From positions 114,854 to 178,853 of the forward strand of contig NKYR01000086.1 in the NCBI GenBank assembly GCA_003184365.1: a stretch of 64,000 nt of DNA, given 5' to 3'. The translations under genes were made by a program, and so were the position numbers. The notes under the pieces were generated by a model that saw only the letters and a program-made list of their open reading frames with translations, had not been told where the DNA came from and ran no database searches. The DNA comes from Evernia prunastri (lineage: Eukaryota > Ascomycota > Lecanoromycetes > Lecanorales > Parmeliaceae). Shown here piece by piece: positions 21,038 to 32,774 of the stretch. How positions within the stretch are numbered: position 1 is the first letter of the stretch; every line of letters begins with the position of its first letter.

Positions 21038-23671
21038 ATGGTTCAAACCTTCATAAAACGACCAATTTCACCAGTATTGTACGAACCCTTATATGTTCCA
21101 CCCGAAGAGATGCTATGCCCAGGATCAGATGATGAAGCAACACCAGAGGAGCTTAAGCAGAAGTATTTGCGAGCTAAGACCCTGGGCCAGCAATACATGA
21201 GCGGGATACCACTATTCATTCAGAGTGCGGGATTAAGAGGGCGTCTCGATCGGGGATGGGTCAATCCCTGGGCCAGTAAAAAAAGAAAATACGGGCTCGA
21301 TGATATCAGGCGCTTCCCTAGGACAGCAAAGGAGGCCTTCACCGGGCATTCACATGTGGAGGTAGCCCCAATCACTGCAAAAAGAATCTCTTTCGCGGTC
21401 TCTGGCTACGGGTCTCTTGACTACGGCTCAGATAGTGCATCATCATTCGTTACAGAGGCATCTCGGCAAGAGGGGCCTACGGCAAAGCGGAGACGGCATG
21501 TAGAGCCCGACAAATTGCACGGCTATCATAGAAGTCAGAGAACAAATGGCATGGGGGTCGCTGCACCCGATACGAGTCGGCACCACTGGCTCAAGACAGA
21601 CAAGCCATATCCGCAAGCACCCTCAAGGGTGGACACACGGTCTTCAACGCCCACTCCAGCTGCAAAACCACGGAGCAAGTCGCATGTGACGACTTCTCCG
21701 CACTCCGAGTATCTAGATAGAGCTATGACTCTACCTCCTGGTCCCGAAACCCAAAAGCGCCTTTTAAGAAGCAAGGAACACGCGCTTAACACTGGGAATA
21801 CAAGCAAGAAGACAACGTCAGCGCCGAGCGAGAAAGTCCACGTGGGAAACGTTGGGCTCGCCACGACCGATTCACGTCCTTGCGCAATAGAGCCAGCTAA
21901 TGATAAACCCTCCAATGTCCGAGAAAGAAGCCTCTCCAAAACGGATAGCATCACTAGACGAGGCTACGATGAGGTCAAGCGACTCTCTCAACAAGCTGCT
22001 AGACAGGCAGAAGTAGAAGACGGACAGCTTCAAGCAAGGAGACTGTCTCAAGAAGCAGCGGCACAAGCTCTCGAGAGCAAACAGAGAAAGAGCCTTAGTC
22101 GATTGACACCATATGTGTCAGAAGCTGTTCTAGGAAATGATGCCGCTAGCAGTGCAGCTCTCAGGGCTGCGAAGGCGCCAAAGCCGAAGCCTTCGCCACA
22201 CGCACTGCCACCGTCGCCCGATTTCCAATACCATTATACAAGAAAGGGAACGTCAACATCTACATCACCCCAAAGAGCTCCTTTCGTCGATGCGCCTGAG
22301 CAGCCTCAAGCAAGACCTAGATCGAATTCGTCCTCCTCATCGGGAAGTAGCGCCTTCGCTGAAGCACTTGAGGCCGCTCAAGAAAAAGCCGCTTCTAAAT
22401 CCTTTGCATCCTCCAAATCGTCCACTCCCGCCATTGACGACCCATATGCCAAAACCGCAAAGAAGATTAGACGCGCACCGAGAAGACTCACATTCACTCC
22501 CTCCGGTGGGGCTAAGATTGCTCCAGCACGGACGTCTACGAGGCCGAACTCAAGCTCGTCTGCAATCGAACCTGGAAAGATTGAGATGAAGTATCCAAAT
22601 AAGCCTTCGTCGGATGAGCTCCCTTCCCTCCTCAGAACGTCAACCAAGTCATCAGCTCGGTCTCTCACTAATGGCAACCCGTCACGAAATTCGGTAATCC
22701 TTCCAGAAGCTCAGACAGATCCAATCGCACATCCTCCTTTAGCACAAGCGCCCTCAGGGCCCTCTACAAACCTCTTAGAGACCGACAAGTTTTCACCGAA
22801 AGTCCCAAGCAATGACGAAGACGATTCGTATCTTGACTTGTCTACGCAAGCTGCAGGATTGAAGGCTCAGCGTTCGTTTCAGGCCGATATGGTCTCAGCG
22901 CTTACGTCTCCCAGCCCCAAGAAAGAGGGGCAAAATTCCATGGCTTTCACATCCAAGAAGACAGAATTCACGCCAATGGCTTATGGCAATCCCGCTACCG
23001 AAGCTGCTAATGCTCAGCTTATTAAAACTTCCGACAGCGACGACGAAGAGCCAATGAGTACCCAAGCGATGGTTGACGCCATGTCACCTTTCGTGATTAC
23101 CACTGTCAAGAAACGTCCTCCAATTATCCAAAACCGTACCAGCATCCTTCCTTCTCCCACAAAGAAGAGCAAGACGAGATCCCCTCCCCAAGTACCAATC
23201 CTCTCCCCCGAATCTCCAACCACTGCCGCATTCCGCTCCCACTCCCCCGGCATGTCTACATCACCGTCCCCGACGCCCTCGCCATCCCCTGAGAAGTCCC
23301 CCCCGCCCATCCCTCTCTCCCACCCCACCACCAACTCCAAGCCTCATTCGTCAGCTCTGACCTCGTTCTCCATCCTGCCAAACGGCACATTGACGGAGAC
23401 AAGCATATACCAGCACGACGGCCAGCAGCAGCAAGAAGACATCCCGGACTACGACATCAGTCTTCCGCTCGACCCTTTTGGTTTCGACGACGACGCTGGC
23501 GGGGACGGACAGAGGCAGGCGAGTTCCTGGGATCTGAGCGTGGCGATTGAGGAGGCGGGAAGCTTTTTGGGGGACTGGGATGTGGAAGCTGAGGCGAGGA
23601 AGGAGGGCAGTTCGAGGAGGAAGCTGAAGATGGGGTCTGAAAGTAAGAGTATCTTGAAGGGGAGCGGTTGA
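21038..23671 (+). CDS. Ser/Pro-rich fungal protein with conserved N-terminal module
   Basis: A single 877-codon frame. Residues about 27-80 form the only ordered-looking conserved part: C-P-G-S-D-D-E, then a helix, G-x-P-L-F-I-Q-S-A-x-L-R-G, and R-G-W-V-N-P-W followed by a basic K-K-R-K. Fungal orthologs with this module are sometimes labelled protamine P1-like, but I see no true protamine sequence. The rest is low-complexity Ser/Pro/Lys-rich sequence with S-P-x-K sites, for example S-P-S-P-K-K and L-P-S-P-T-K-K. There is an acidic S-D-S-D-D-E-E patch followed by S-T-Q-A-M-V-D-A-M-S-P-F near residue 680, and a C-terminal L-P-L-D-P-F-G-F-D segment. The composition suggests a nuclear, cyclin-dependent-kinase-regulated protein. 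That is inference only. Confidence 0.75.
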   Translation: MVQTFIKRPISPVLYEPLYVPPEEMLCPGSDDEATPEELKQKYLRAKTLGQQYMSGIPLFIQSAGLRGRLDRGWVNPWASKKRKYGLDDIRRFPRTAKEAFTGHSHVEVAPITAKRISFAVSGYGSLDYGSDSASSFVTEASRQEGPTAKRRRHVEPDKLHGYHRSQRTNGMGVAAPDTSRHHWLKTDKPYPQAPSRVDTRSSTPTPAAKPRSKSHVTTSPHSEYLDRAMTLPPGPETQKRLLRSKEHALNTGNTSKKTTSAPSEKVHVGNVGLATTDSRPCAIEPANDKPSNVRERSLSKTDSITRRGYDEVKRLSQQAARQAEVEDGQLQARRLSQEAAAQALESKQRKSLSRLTPYVSEAVLGNDAASSAALRAAKAPKPKPSPHALPPSPDFQYHYTRKGTSTSTSPQRAPFVDAPEQPQARPRSNSSSSSGSSAFAEALEAAQEKAASKSFASSKSSTPAIDDPYAKTAKKIRRAPRRLTFTPSGGAKIAPARTSTRPNSSSSAIEPGKIEMKYPNKPSSDELPSLLRTSTKSSARSLTNGNPSRNSVILPEAQTDPIAHPPLAQAPSGPSTNLLETDKFSPKVPSNDEDDSYLDLSTQAAGLKAQRSFQADMVSALTSPSPKKEGQNSMAFTSKKTEFTPMAYGNPATEAANAQLIKTSDSDDEEPMSTQAMVDAMSPFVITTVKKRPPIIQNRTSILPSPTKKSKTRSPPQVPILSPESPTTAAFRSHSPGMSTSPSPTPSPSPEKSPPPIPLSHPTTNSKPHSSALTSFSILPNGTLTETSIYQHDGQQQQEDIPDYDISLPLDPFGFDDDAGGDGQRQASSWDLSVAIEEAGSFLGDWDVEAEARKEGSSRRKLKMGSESKSILKGSG

Positions 23672-24031
23672 TATTGGGAGCTGTGATCACATATGTTGGA
23701 CTTGTAGTGGTGCATAAAAAGTCTTCAGCTACGAATGCTTGCGACTATTGTTGGAAGGAGTTGTAAGATATGGGGTTTTTTCTTCCCATGTCATATAGCG
23801 AGCGAGCGAGCGAACGCAGTGTTTAGATACCCTAGCTTGCAAGATGAACAAAGTATGCTCCACCAAACACTTGCACCGTTCAATCAATGACCAAGCGCCG
23901 TCCATGATCCACTGACGATCCGAGAAATGATACTCAAATTGTCGCCGCTATGCCCGCTTTAAAATGCAAATCCCGTCATCATGGAACCCCAATGCCCAAA
24001 TCCCCGCAACAACCCCAAACGCAAACGCTTT
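23672..24031. other. intergenic between convergent genes
   Basis: This 360-bp spacer holds the 3' ends of two convergent genes. A short (GAGC)n-like run, agcgagcgagcgagcgaacg, lies at about 23797-23817. No gene is visible. Confidence 0.6.
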
Positions 24032-25825
24032 TCAAACGGCAATATCCCTCGCCCGCCACCTCCTCCACGCCCACGCCCACAGCCCCACAGCCACCCAACT
24101 CGCCACGGCCATGGCCCAAAACGTAGCCCGGTAGCACCCGGCCCCGTAGCACATCTGCTCCTCCTCCTCCCGCTGCCCCTCCAGGATCCGCAACGATGAT
24201 GACGACCGCCCCACGCCGGCCTGGTACACGCCCGAGTACACCGCGCCCCAGATGGCGGCTCCCGCCGCGGGCACGACGGCCACGACGCCCCAGTTGGTGC
24301 CGAAGTTCTGCACGCCCCAGACGACGGAGACGATGATCGGGGTGAGGGAGAAGATGGCGCCGTAGCCGAGGCCGACGAAGGCGGAGACGAGGGGGAAGAG
24401 GGACGGGCGCGACTGGACGGCTGTGCTGGCGAGGAGGGCTTGGCCGAGGGAGAAGACGAGAGTGCTGGTGAGGAGGAAGGACATCCGGGAGACGGTGAAG
24501 GGTTTTCTCTTGTTGGTCGCTGCTTGGTTGTCGGAGTGGGTGGTGGTGGTGGTGGTGGGGGCGAGGAGGTCGCTTAGTGTGCCTGTTAGCAGCCTCGCGA
24601 GCGTGGAGGTGAGGGCGACGATGGATACGTGCGTTGCGGGCGAGTTTGACGAGGGTATGGAGGCGGAAGGCGGGTAGAGAGTGTGGATTATCGTGCCGAG
24701 GTTGTTGATGAAGGCTTCGCCTGGGCCCGTGGTCAGGAAGAAGCCGGCGGTGAGCAGCCACATTGAGGGGTCGGTGAGGAAGATGCGGGTCTCGGTATTC
24801 AGGAGCATGGTCTTCTTGAAGGCGGTATCGGATTCGTGAGGTTTTGAGGCCAGAGAGGAGGCCTCTTCGTCGCGGTGGTTGGGTGAAAGCGTGCCGTAGC
24901 CATTGCCGTTCAGATTGTCGCCATCGTGTAGCAGCGAGCGCTGAAGGAACGGGCTGTCTTCCAACAATCCGCTTCTCTCCAGCTCCTCCACCGCAGTGTC
25001 AATCATCTCTTCCTCCCCCACAACCCTCAATCCGACCGCCCCAACCAGGCCCACGGCGAACAGTAGCCCTGCCAGGAACAGGAAGTATCGGAACACGTCC
25101 ACATCCCCATTGCTCTCATCCTCTTTCTGGGCGAAGAAGTGACTCCCAACCTGGCTCTGCCACATTCCACTCAGCCCAAACGCCGCAATCGGCATCGCCA
25201 GCGCCAGCCCCTTGTGTTTTCCCCTGCCGAAGTTCTTCGCGCAAGTCGTCACGGCGCTCAGATACATGCAGCTCGTACCCATTCCCACGCCCACAAAGGC
25301 AATGAGCATGATCGCAAACGGCCATCCTCCCTCACTCCTCGGCGGCCCGGCACGGTAGGTCAACGCAGCGAGCAGATATCCCACCCCAAAGAACACGCCC
25401 GCTCCAAGGGACAGCGGCCTCGGGTTGTACCGGTCGCACAGGTAACCAAAGAGCGGCACGGGGAGATACATCGCCAGCTCCGCCGTCGTGCTCACGGCAT
25501 TCACCTGGAATTGGCTGTATTTTAGATGCTTGAGGAACAATGGTCCATACAGGGAATACGCTGTGATGCTCCCCGCGCACAAACAGCTGAGTATCGCGCT
25601 CGCAAAGCTTGCGTATTTGAGGACATGACGTCTCATCTTTCGGCGGTCACGCTCTATGATGCCGTCGACTATGTTGCTGAAGAAGGATTCGTCGTCGCGG
25701 AGAAGGTGACCGGAGGGGCGGGAGGAATGGAGTGAGTCACGGGATGTTGGGGTCCGTCGGTTGGAATCGAAGTCGAGCTTGTCGATGTGCGGAGTGGAAG
25801 GGCGACTGGGGCTGCGGGAGGGCAT
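24032..25825 (-). CDS. mch1: Mch1-type monocarboxylate-transporter-like MFS protein
   Basis: A single 597-codon exon. The N-terminal 70 residues are Ser/Arg-rich and cytosolic. The first helix contains A-S-F-A-S-A-I-L-S-C-L-C-A-G-S-I-T-A-Y-S-L-Y-G-P. V-G-M-G-T-S-C-M-Y-L-S-A-V-T-T-C-A-K-N-F-G-R-G-K-H-K-G and A-F-G-L-S-G-M-W-Q-S-Q-V-G are the diagnostic segments of fungal Mch1. Twelve helices are expected. A long central loop (about 290-350) is followed by T-D-P-S-M-W-L-L-T-A-G-F-F-L. Yeast Mch1 sits in the vacuolar membrane and does not transport classical monocarboxylates, so the substrate is unknown. A Thr run, encoded by (GTG)n on the + strand near 24538-24560, lies in the second large loop. 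The start is the first ATG in frame and is preceded by a pyrimidine-rich leader. Confidence 0.9.
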   Translation of the reverse strand: MPSRSPSRPSTPHIDKLDFDSNRRTPTSRDSLHSSRPSGHLLRDDESFFSNIVDGIIERDRRKMRRHVLKYASFASAILSCLCAGSITAYSLYGPLFLKHLKYSQFQVNAVSTTAELAMYLPVPLFGYLCDRYNPRPLSLGAGVFFGVGYLLAALTYRAGPPRSEGGWPFAIMLIAFVGVGMGTSCMYLSAVTTCAKNFGRGKHKGLALAMPIAAFGLSGMWQSQVGSHFFAQKEDESNGDVDVFRYFLFLAGLLFAVGLVGAVGLRVVGEEEMIDTAVEELERSGLLEDSPFLQRSLLHDGDNLNGNGYGTLSPNHRDEEASSLASKPHESDTAFKKTMLLNTETRIFLTDPSMWLLTAGFFLTTGPGEAFINNLGTIIHTLYPPSASIPSSNSPATHVSIVALTSTLARLLTGTLSDLLAPTTTTTTHSDNQAATNKRKPFTVSRMSFLLTSTLVFSLGQALLASTAVQSRPSLFPLVSAFVGLGYGAIFSLTPIIVSVVWGVQNFGTNWGVVAVVPAAGAAIWGAVYSGVYQAGVGRSSSSLRILEGQREEEEQMCYGAGCYRATFWAMAVASWVAVGLWAWAWRRWRARDIAV

Positions 25826-26194
25826 GGTTGGTGTTGCTCATTGTCACTGTGAGAGAGAAGAAAAAAGGGGGAGTAGAGGTTATATGAGGGGGATATTTTC
25901 CTTTTTCCTATCCCAGTCTCTCTCTCCGACGCATCACCGCCTGATCGCCTCACTTGTCGTGATCATCTTTGCAGGGCTGATACACGCTAGTATTAGTACT
26001 GTATTTTTCCGCCAATACAAATTCAGTCATATTACATTAAGTATGTAAGGGGCTCTTACTTTGGTCAATCGGTTAATCATAATGGTAAAGCTAAGTACAG
26101 TGATGCCGGAAGGAATAGTGGCTGTAGCAATGCAACAAGGGTATAGTCTGCCGTTCACAAAACTCGCTCCGGGCAAAAGCACCTAACGTGATAC
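25826..26194. other. intergenic, nothing recognised
   Basis: Promoter side of mch1 and 3' side of kcs1. No RNA gene or open frame of interest is seen. Confidence 0.55.
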
Positions 26195-29100
26195 TCAGAT
26201 GCTCACGTAACCCTGATCCTCCGAAAGGTCATCAACCTTCCAGCCTGATGGCACGGTAACCAGGCTCTCTGGTCTGCCCATTTCCGCGTCCTCTTGACGC
26301 CTGGTATCTTCCCAAATACGCTGCAAGTACATCCTCAGCGAACGCAACCCTCGCAAGTAGCCCTTGTCAATTCCGTCAGGATCATGAGGTGGGCATGGCA
26401 CACTCTCGGGCAGCTCATCTTCTGCAGTTACGCAGTTGGCGAAATCGACAATCTTGATGTTGATGCTCGATTTTACCTTTTTGAGAGTGCTCTCTGAAGC
26501 AGTTCGTCCTGTCTTCACCGATTCGGGGCTGCCTTTGGCCCCACCATCGTAGAGCATGAGCAGACTGCTGGAATAGAAGCGATAGCCTGGAAGGTCCCGG
26601 ATGATATTCTCAAGCTTAGAGATCTTCTCCAGTAAAACTGCAACATGTGTGGAGACGCTTGTATAGGACAGCCCGTCGTACAAGAAGCGAGTAAGAGCGG
26701 CCTGAAATTCATGACCTGCTTTCAGGTCTCGTCCGAAGTATTTGTCTTCGAAAAGATAGGACTGCTCCTTTGCATTCCATACCTGCATACCACATAGCCG
26801 GACGCCGAGCTGCTGTGAAGTAGTCGCTTTACACTTGCGCCGTTGGGACTTTTTCTTCTTGTCGTCGGCATCGATCCCATATTGGCGGGTACCCATCTTC
26901 AAGTCCAGTACACAAGGTTTATCCATACCAGCTGTTAGGTCTTCGAGCAAAAGAAAGTGCTGGACTCTCTCGTCTGGCTGAAGCTGAGCTTGCTTGGGGT
27001 TAGACGGCGTCGAAGAAAGCCTCTCCGTCGGGACAGGGCTGCTAGGGGCGAGGGAAGATCTTTTTGCAGCATTCAATGTGTTCTGACCTTGACTATGACT
27101 GGTGTTGGCCGGCGTTTGAGTGCCAGTAGGAATCAGACGCTCTCTTTGTGCTAGAACTCCAGCCGCGGATGGAACATCCATATCCATAGCAAAAATCGCA
27201 TCCTCCTGGTCACCACCATACCCATCGTCTTCGTAGTACTCTAACTCACTCCGCTCATTGCTGTCCATGTTGCCCGTGTCGCGTAAATTGACACCTGAAC
27301 GCCGTCGTTTGATGAATTGAGATTTGAATATTGGCATGCTACTTGATCCCCCTTTGGCTGCTGAGCCTGTCTGAGAAGGTTCCGTTTTCGTTTCTGCTGG
27401 CTGACTTTGACGGACTGAGTCGTCATGACATTGCTGAGGCAGAGACTGGTTCTCGGCGCCTACTTCTGGGGTCGCCTCGTACTTCGATTTTGAACCTGTA
27501 TTAGAGTCTTTAGTGTTTAGTTCATCCTGAGTCTCGTTATGTGTTGGCTCAGGGCCCGAAGTTTTCTTGGTAGCGAGCCGGCTGTCGCCGCTCTCTTCGC
27601 TCACTCTCTGCAACTTTCGATGTCCGCTTCGAGGGCGGCGCGGCGGCATAAAGACTTCGCGGAGGATCTGCTCCTGCAACCTGGTGTTCACTGTAGTAGC
27701 GCCCCAACTAGTATTGTGCTTGTGGAGCGATGGTCCGCTCTCTTCTCCATCGACTTGGTCTCCTAAACCAAAACCGTCGCCCTGTCCACTTGGAGTATTC
27801 TGGTGGACGTATGGATCGTGAACGCCCGCAGATGCTCCAGTATTAAAGCCACTACTACGAGACGAGGATGGATACAAATTTTCGGGAATTATGTGTCGAT
27901 TGTTCGCAAAAATAACCTGAGGGACGGGTCCAGCCTGCTGTGAGCGACTTACGGTTCGTGGTGACTCCTCAGAATTTTCAAGCTTGGGTTGCGGATGAAG
28001 CTGGTCGTAGGTTCCGCTCGAAGAAGCTAGGCCAATCTCAGGCTCATCACGCTCAAGACCCTCTGATGATGTAGCAGCACTCTCTGCTGGACCCACTTCG
28101 CCTTCCGTATGGGCTTTCTTGGTCTTGAGCGCTTTGCGGTAAGTTACATTAAGAACTCCGATATACCTAGCCATTCCCGTGAGCCAGTGACATGGAAAAG
28201 GGTATCTGAAGAAGAGGTCCCGCATGCCATTTGGACAATGGGTGGAAATTATTGAGGGACGTACCTTGGCAGAAATGTCAACATATCCGGGTGCAGACGT
28301 TCAATGACTTCGTAGAATTCGTTTTCTCTATTAGTGAGCTGTTTGCAGACTGCACGTTTCGAAAAGCGAAAGACTGTTGTATGCCCGCCTACTTGGTGAT
28401 TGTAGGGCTTCAATTCGACCGCGCCTAGAGGAGCTTTGGGGCCGCGATGGCCCTTTCGTGACCGGGACGACAAATAAGATTGCCTGGTTTTCGGCGACGC
28501 TCTTGGTGTAGCCTCGGCATCATCTGCGGGACTGGAATCTTCGTGCAGAACTGGACCTTTGGTCTCGTCTAGAGACTCATACTCCGAATCTGAAGCTGAT
28601 GAAAACCCCGTTTCTGAATATCTATCGGCATCCGGCTCTGCGGAGGTCGGGCGAGCTTTCTGTAAATCTCCATGCAAGTAGCGGTTCTTATTGTGGACTT
28701 GTAGTGCTATGTCAACATCTTCAGCTTTTTCATCCTCACCCATGATAGGCAATGCGGGATCTGGCAGATCCGGCTGTGGTTCAAATTGAGAATCTTTGCG
28801 TTTCCTCGCATCATCAATACTAATATCTTCCAAGGCATCTGGAGAAGGTGCCTGGTGAGGATAGTAAAGAGCTGATGAGATGTGCTCTGACTCCTCTTCC
28901 TCGTTTTCTGGCTCTCCCGTCAGCTTCGGTAGATCTGCCTTATCACATTCCTCTTTTCTGAGCGTTTGAGCCTCCTGTTGCCCACTAGCGGTCCGTTTGT
29001 CTTTCGACGCGAGGTTAATGCGTGTGGATCTGGATTGGGTGGACTTAAACTTGTCATGGAACGGCGTAGTAAGATTGTGATAATTCCTTATTTCTTCGAG

Positions 29101-30405
29101 GAGCCGCGGAGGAATCTTAGGTTCAGGTACAGCCTCAACATCTTCTCGTTCTTTACCAAATGCAGATCTCAGACCGTCTTCTGTGAGATCCGTGTCACTC
29201 CGCGACTTTTTCAAGCCGGCGGCACTGGCTTCTGCGGACGAAGACGTTGTTGGCAACTGCTGATCTAACTGGGACTGTTTCTTGGGCTGATTTTGTCTCT
29301 GATCCTGCAGAAAGCGCATAGGAATAGGCTCTCCAACAGTCTCCGACGCTTCATCTCCATGATCATAGGTCTTGCTGACAACCGGTCGAGCTTCGTGTCC
29401 AGATCGGACGACTTCACCTGCTCGGATGTCGGTCGCACTCGGGACGACATCGATCGAGCTATCCGAGGTTGTTCTCTGTCTCTCCTGGCCCATTTTGATG
29501 TCATGAGAAGATTTGTTCTCTTTGAAAAGACCAAACATGTGGCTCGCTTTCCTGCTTCTGGCGTGCGAGGACGGCTCAGCATCTGCCATGGTTGCCTCGA
29601 TCCTCTTCTCAACGCGGCTTTGACTGCTACGGCTTGAACTGCGATTCCTTTTCTCCTCAGAAAATGCTTCCTCTCTTGCGCCCATGGCCGGTGGACGCTC
29701 GCGGTGTGGCCCAACCGACATTTGTGCCTCCTCTTGAATCCATGGCCCCGACATCCGTGTGTTGCTTGCAATCCTGTGGGACTTGGTGCGAGGTATGTGT
29801 GGTAGTGGGGTGCTCTCGTTCGTGGGAGAAAGGGCGTAAGCTTGCTGAGACCTCTCCAGCCAAGCTTTGATGTGCGACGTATCTTGACTGTATGAGGATG
29901 CCGGCTTTTCTTGATCACTTGCTGACCGCTTGTCGAGGTTCTGCGCGCCGGGTTCTGAAAGGGAGCTTGAAAAGGTGCTGGCTGCTGCTACGGAAGAAGG
30001 ATGTGGATATCTTTTGAACTCTAGTTGAGATGAGACGAAACTCTTAGACGGTTGATCTGGGAGATCTAATGATACCGCGGCTTCCTGTGGAATGTCCTCA
30101 AAGTCCGTATTGCCTGGCTTGGTCGGAGGAAGGCGCGGGGTGTTTGGGTCGCTTCCCTCATAATCATCGAGCACGCCATTGCTGCCCAGAAAAGAGGGAT
30201 GCCCATTCTGATGTTCAAAACTATCTGCTATTGGCTTTGAATTTGCGTCCGCCGCAACAAGCTGAGGGAGCGCGGGGCCCGTTATCGCCTTTGGCTCCGC
30301 CTTGGATGTTGTGCTCGGAACATGATTGCTGTAAGAGAATGCCCCAGAAGACCTCACCGAATTAGGAGGTGAGGATTTTGCTGCAGCAAAAAAGGAGTTT
30401 GACAT
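26195..30405 (-). CDS. kcs1: inositol hexakisphosphate kinase Kcs1
   Basis: Two exons on the minus strand, 30405-28265 and 28166-26195, with a GTACGT...GCTAG intron, give 1,370 aa. The kinase begins at the end of exon 1 (A-V-E-L-K-P-Y-N-H-Q-V-G-G-H, then N-R-E-N-E-F-Y-E). It continues across the junction as P-R-Y-I-G-V-L-N-V-T-Y. The inositol-phosphate kinase signature P-C-V-L-D-L-K-M-G-T-R-Q-Y-G lies near residue 1130, with S-S-L-L-M-L-Y-D-G and I-K-I-V-D-F-A-N-C (the metal-binding Asp segment) downstream. The enzyme makes 5-InsP7 from InsP6 and so controls phosphate signalling through SPX domains, vacuole morphology and stress responses. About 680 N-terminal residues and a roughly 370-residue insertion inside the kinase domain are disordered, as in other fungal Kcs1 proteins. 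Confidence 0.95.
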
Positions 30406-32774
30406 GAGTTGAGCATCGGTAGACGGATTGCGAAGCCTTCATCAGTAGAGAGGGAAGGAATGAAAGATTGGGTATGGCAAAGATATGATGCCGTAGGGCT
30501 CGGCGGACCAGGCGGGCGGGGAAGTTCCGCAGTTCCGCAGGGATCTTTGCTTCCCACGCTTCCACCGGTTCACTTTATTATTGTTGACCGCTTTTTCTTG
30601 CGACCTGTTCCTGGATTTTCTTCAAACGCTCTAATCTACATCTTCCTGATGTCCACGTTTCTCCCAATGCTGTTCTACAGGTTGCACTAATTGGAGGGCA
30701 TTAACAATCTATTCGTTGAGGAAGTTTCAAGGACCAGGTAGAGGATGCGGCAGCCCGAAAGGAACAACGAGTGTGTGGCATCCGGAGGGTACATGTCGAA
30801 ACCTGCTGTAAAGCCCGGAATTGTCTCCCAAGTTAAAAAAGCTCAGACTATCTGGATCGCATGTCGTTTTATCGCTCATGCAGAAAGGCTACAATGTGCT
30901 TCGAAGCCCCTGTCCTCAATAGTGCCTCGCTGCCAATCGTTCCCCAACGTGCCTCGTGCTTTGTTCGCCCTTGCAGTATGAACGTGCGCCTTGCTTTTTT
31001 TTCTTTGCCGGAAGCAGAGAACTTGGACGTGTCAAATATTTAATCTTGGGCTGAGATTTTCCCAGATCCTGTTTCAATATTTGGCGCTTCGATGATCTCC
31101 TGTATGTCTATTCGTCACTGGGTTCGAAACGCCTCAGAGTACCTAGGTAGGTTTCCGAATAAAGTGACCAAATGGAGAGGGCGAGCGTTTGAAAGTAGTC
31201 TCAACTCTAGTCGTCAAATGATGCTAAGAGCCTAAGAGCTCAATGCCGGATTTTCTGGTCATTCTATCTGTCAAATCTCGGACGTACGTCGCAGTCAAAT
31301 CATTCTTTTCCCCTATCGAGCGATCCAACGTACAACCAGGGATCTGCTCGGGTACATCAAACCCCAAAGGAGCTGACTGTCGGGGTCGGAGCGTCCCGCG
31401 TAATCTTTAGAATGGTACTGATTTCTCGAGTTGTATCAGTGCTGACAACGATATCTAGAATTCAGACCAAATACGAGCTGGTAGTCATTGACATCGACCT
31501 TTTTGTCATCGTAGAAAGCAAAATCCAGGTAGGCAAAATTTGCAGCCGTGAGCAGTGTCTGTGGGACATGGTCAGCTGTGGCAACGATACCATACGCTAA
31601 GACTCTGACATACGGAAGCCGTCGACCGGTTTTACAGATGTGCAATCAAAAAAAAGGTGGGAAGCGTTAAATGGTTCAAATTTGCGGAAAACTATTACTG
31701 GAAAAGCAGAGAGGGAAGAGTACGAGCACAACGTTTGGTTCGCAGCTGTTAAATTTGGGTATCATTGGCAAAGCGCACAGAGCCAGTATCCTATGTGACC
31801 ATGACCCTCGAACTTTTGTAACTCGGATCCTCGCTCGACCTTTGGACATGTATCAATCGCTGTCCATCCTCCATAACAATAGAGCCTTTTCTGCCGCTGA
31901 TCTTTCTCAACCATCAGACCAATCATGACTCTCTATCCGTCCATCGACACATCCTCCTGCTTTGCACCCTTTCCGCTTGATATCCAAAGAACGTTATTGC
32001 AACTAGATACCCAACCAGTCAGTACTTGTAATGTATATCCCCAACGCGCTTTGGCCCCCATCAAGCTTCCTAGCTTACCGTATCAAGACCTGCCCCAGAG
32101 TACCCGTGCTCTTGCCATCAATGAATTCCTCTGTATTCGAAACCTGAATGTTCATGTACGAGTCGACGCTTATCAGGCGACCGTGGTATTCGGTCTGGCC
32201 CCATTTGAGACGGATTATGACTGGCTCGTTGACACTGTAAGAGCACAAATTTATTAGCCGTTGGTATCGGCGTGCGCGTGCAAGGACGCCATTGACGAGG
32301 CATAGACTGGGACCACAACGAAAGGCTGCATCGAAGCCACAAGGATGCTGTGGGAGGTCAGAGCGGAGTAGACCTACAGTGACTGCAGCATGGGCCGCGG
32401 GTTTACTGGTACTGACTTTGTCAGGTCAGCATCTGGACTACAAGCACATCCTCCATAAAGAAGCTGACCAAGCAAAGAAGAATGTTGGAATACTTACAGC
32501 CATTCCGTAAAGACAGACAATTGTTTGACCGGACTTGCTGCAAGGCAGTAAATTTGGTGTTGGCATTTGCAAAGGACCGCGGAACATTGATTCACCGATG
32601 CCGATTTGACGCGCGGTTCTATCAGTCGGCACAGGCTCCAGAGTTCTCTATGTTTGCGAACTATTGCCTGGAGCAAACAGCGATGGACAAGAGATAACAT
32701 GGTGTTGAGCTGTGTTTAGACCATTGAGGTGAGAAGTCTGGTTTTGGCAAGCTTCGGGCAAAGATCTGTTGGTC
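30406..32774. other. 2.4-kb intergenic stretch with weak exon candidates
   Basis: Two fragments look protein-like but unassigned. The minus-strand frame 31645-31436 has L-T-A-A-N-F-A-Y-L-D-F-A-F-Y-D-D-K-K-V-D-V. The plus-strand frame 31925-32257 encodes 110 residues. Neither has recognisable partners. The upstream region of arp3 is included. Nothing else is seen. Confidence 0.4.

Noticed and set aside
23979..24761. 260-codon minus-strand frame rich in His/Arg/Pro
   Set aside because: Alternative frame of the mch1 transporter exon.
26072..26100. tRNA-like stretch ggtcaatcggttaatcataatggt
   Set aside because: No matching acceptor stem, anticodon arm or T-loop could be placed around it.
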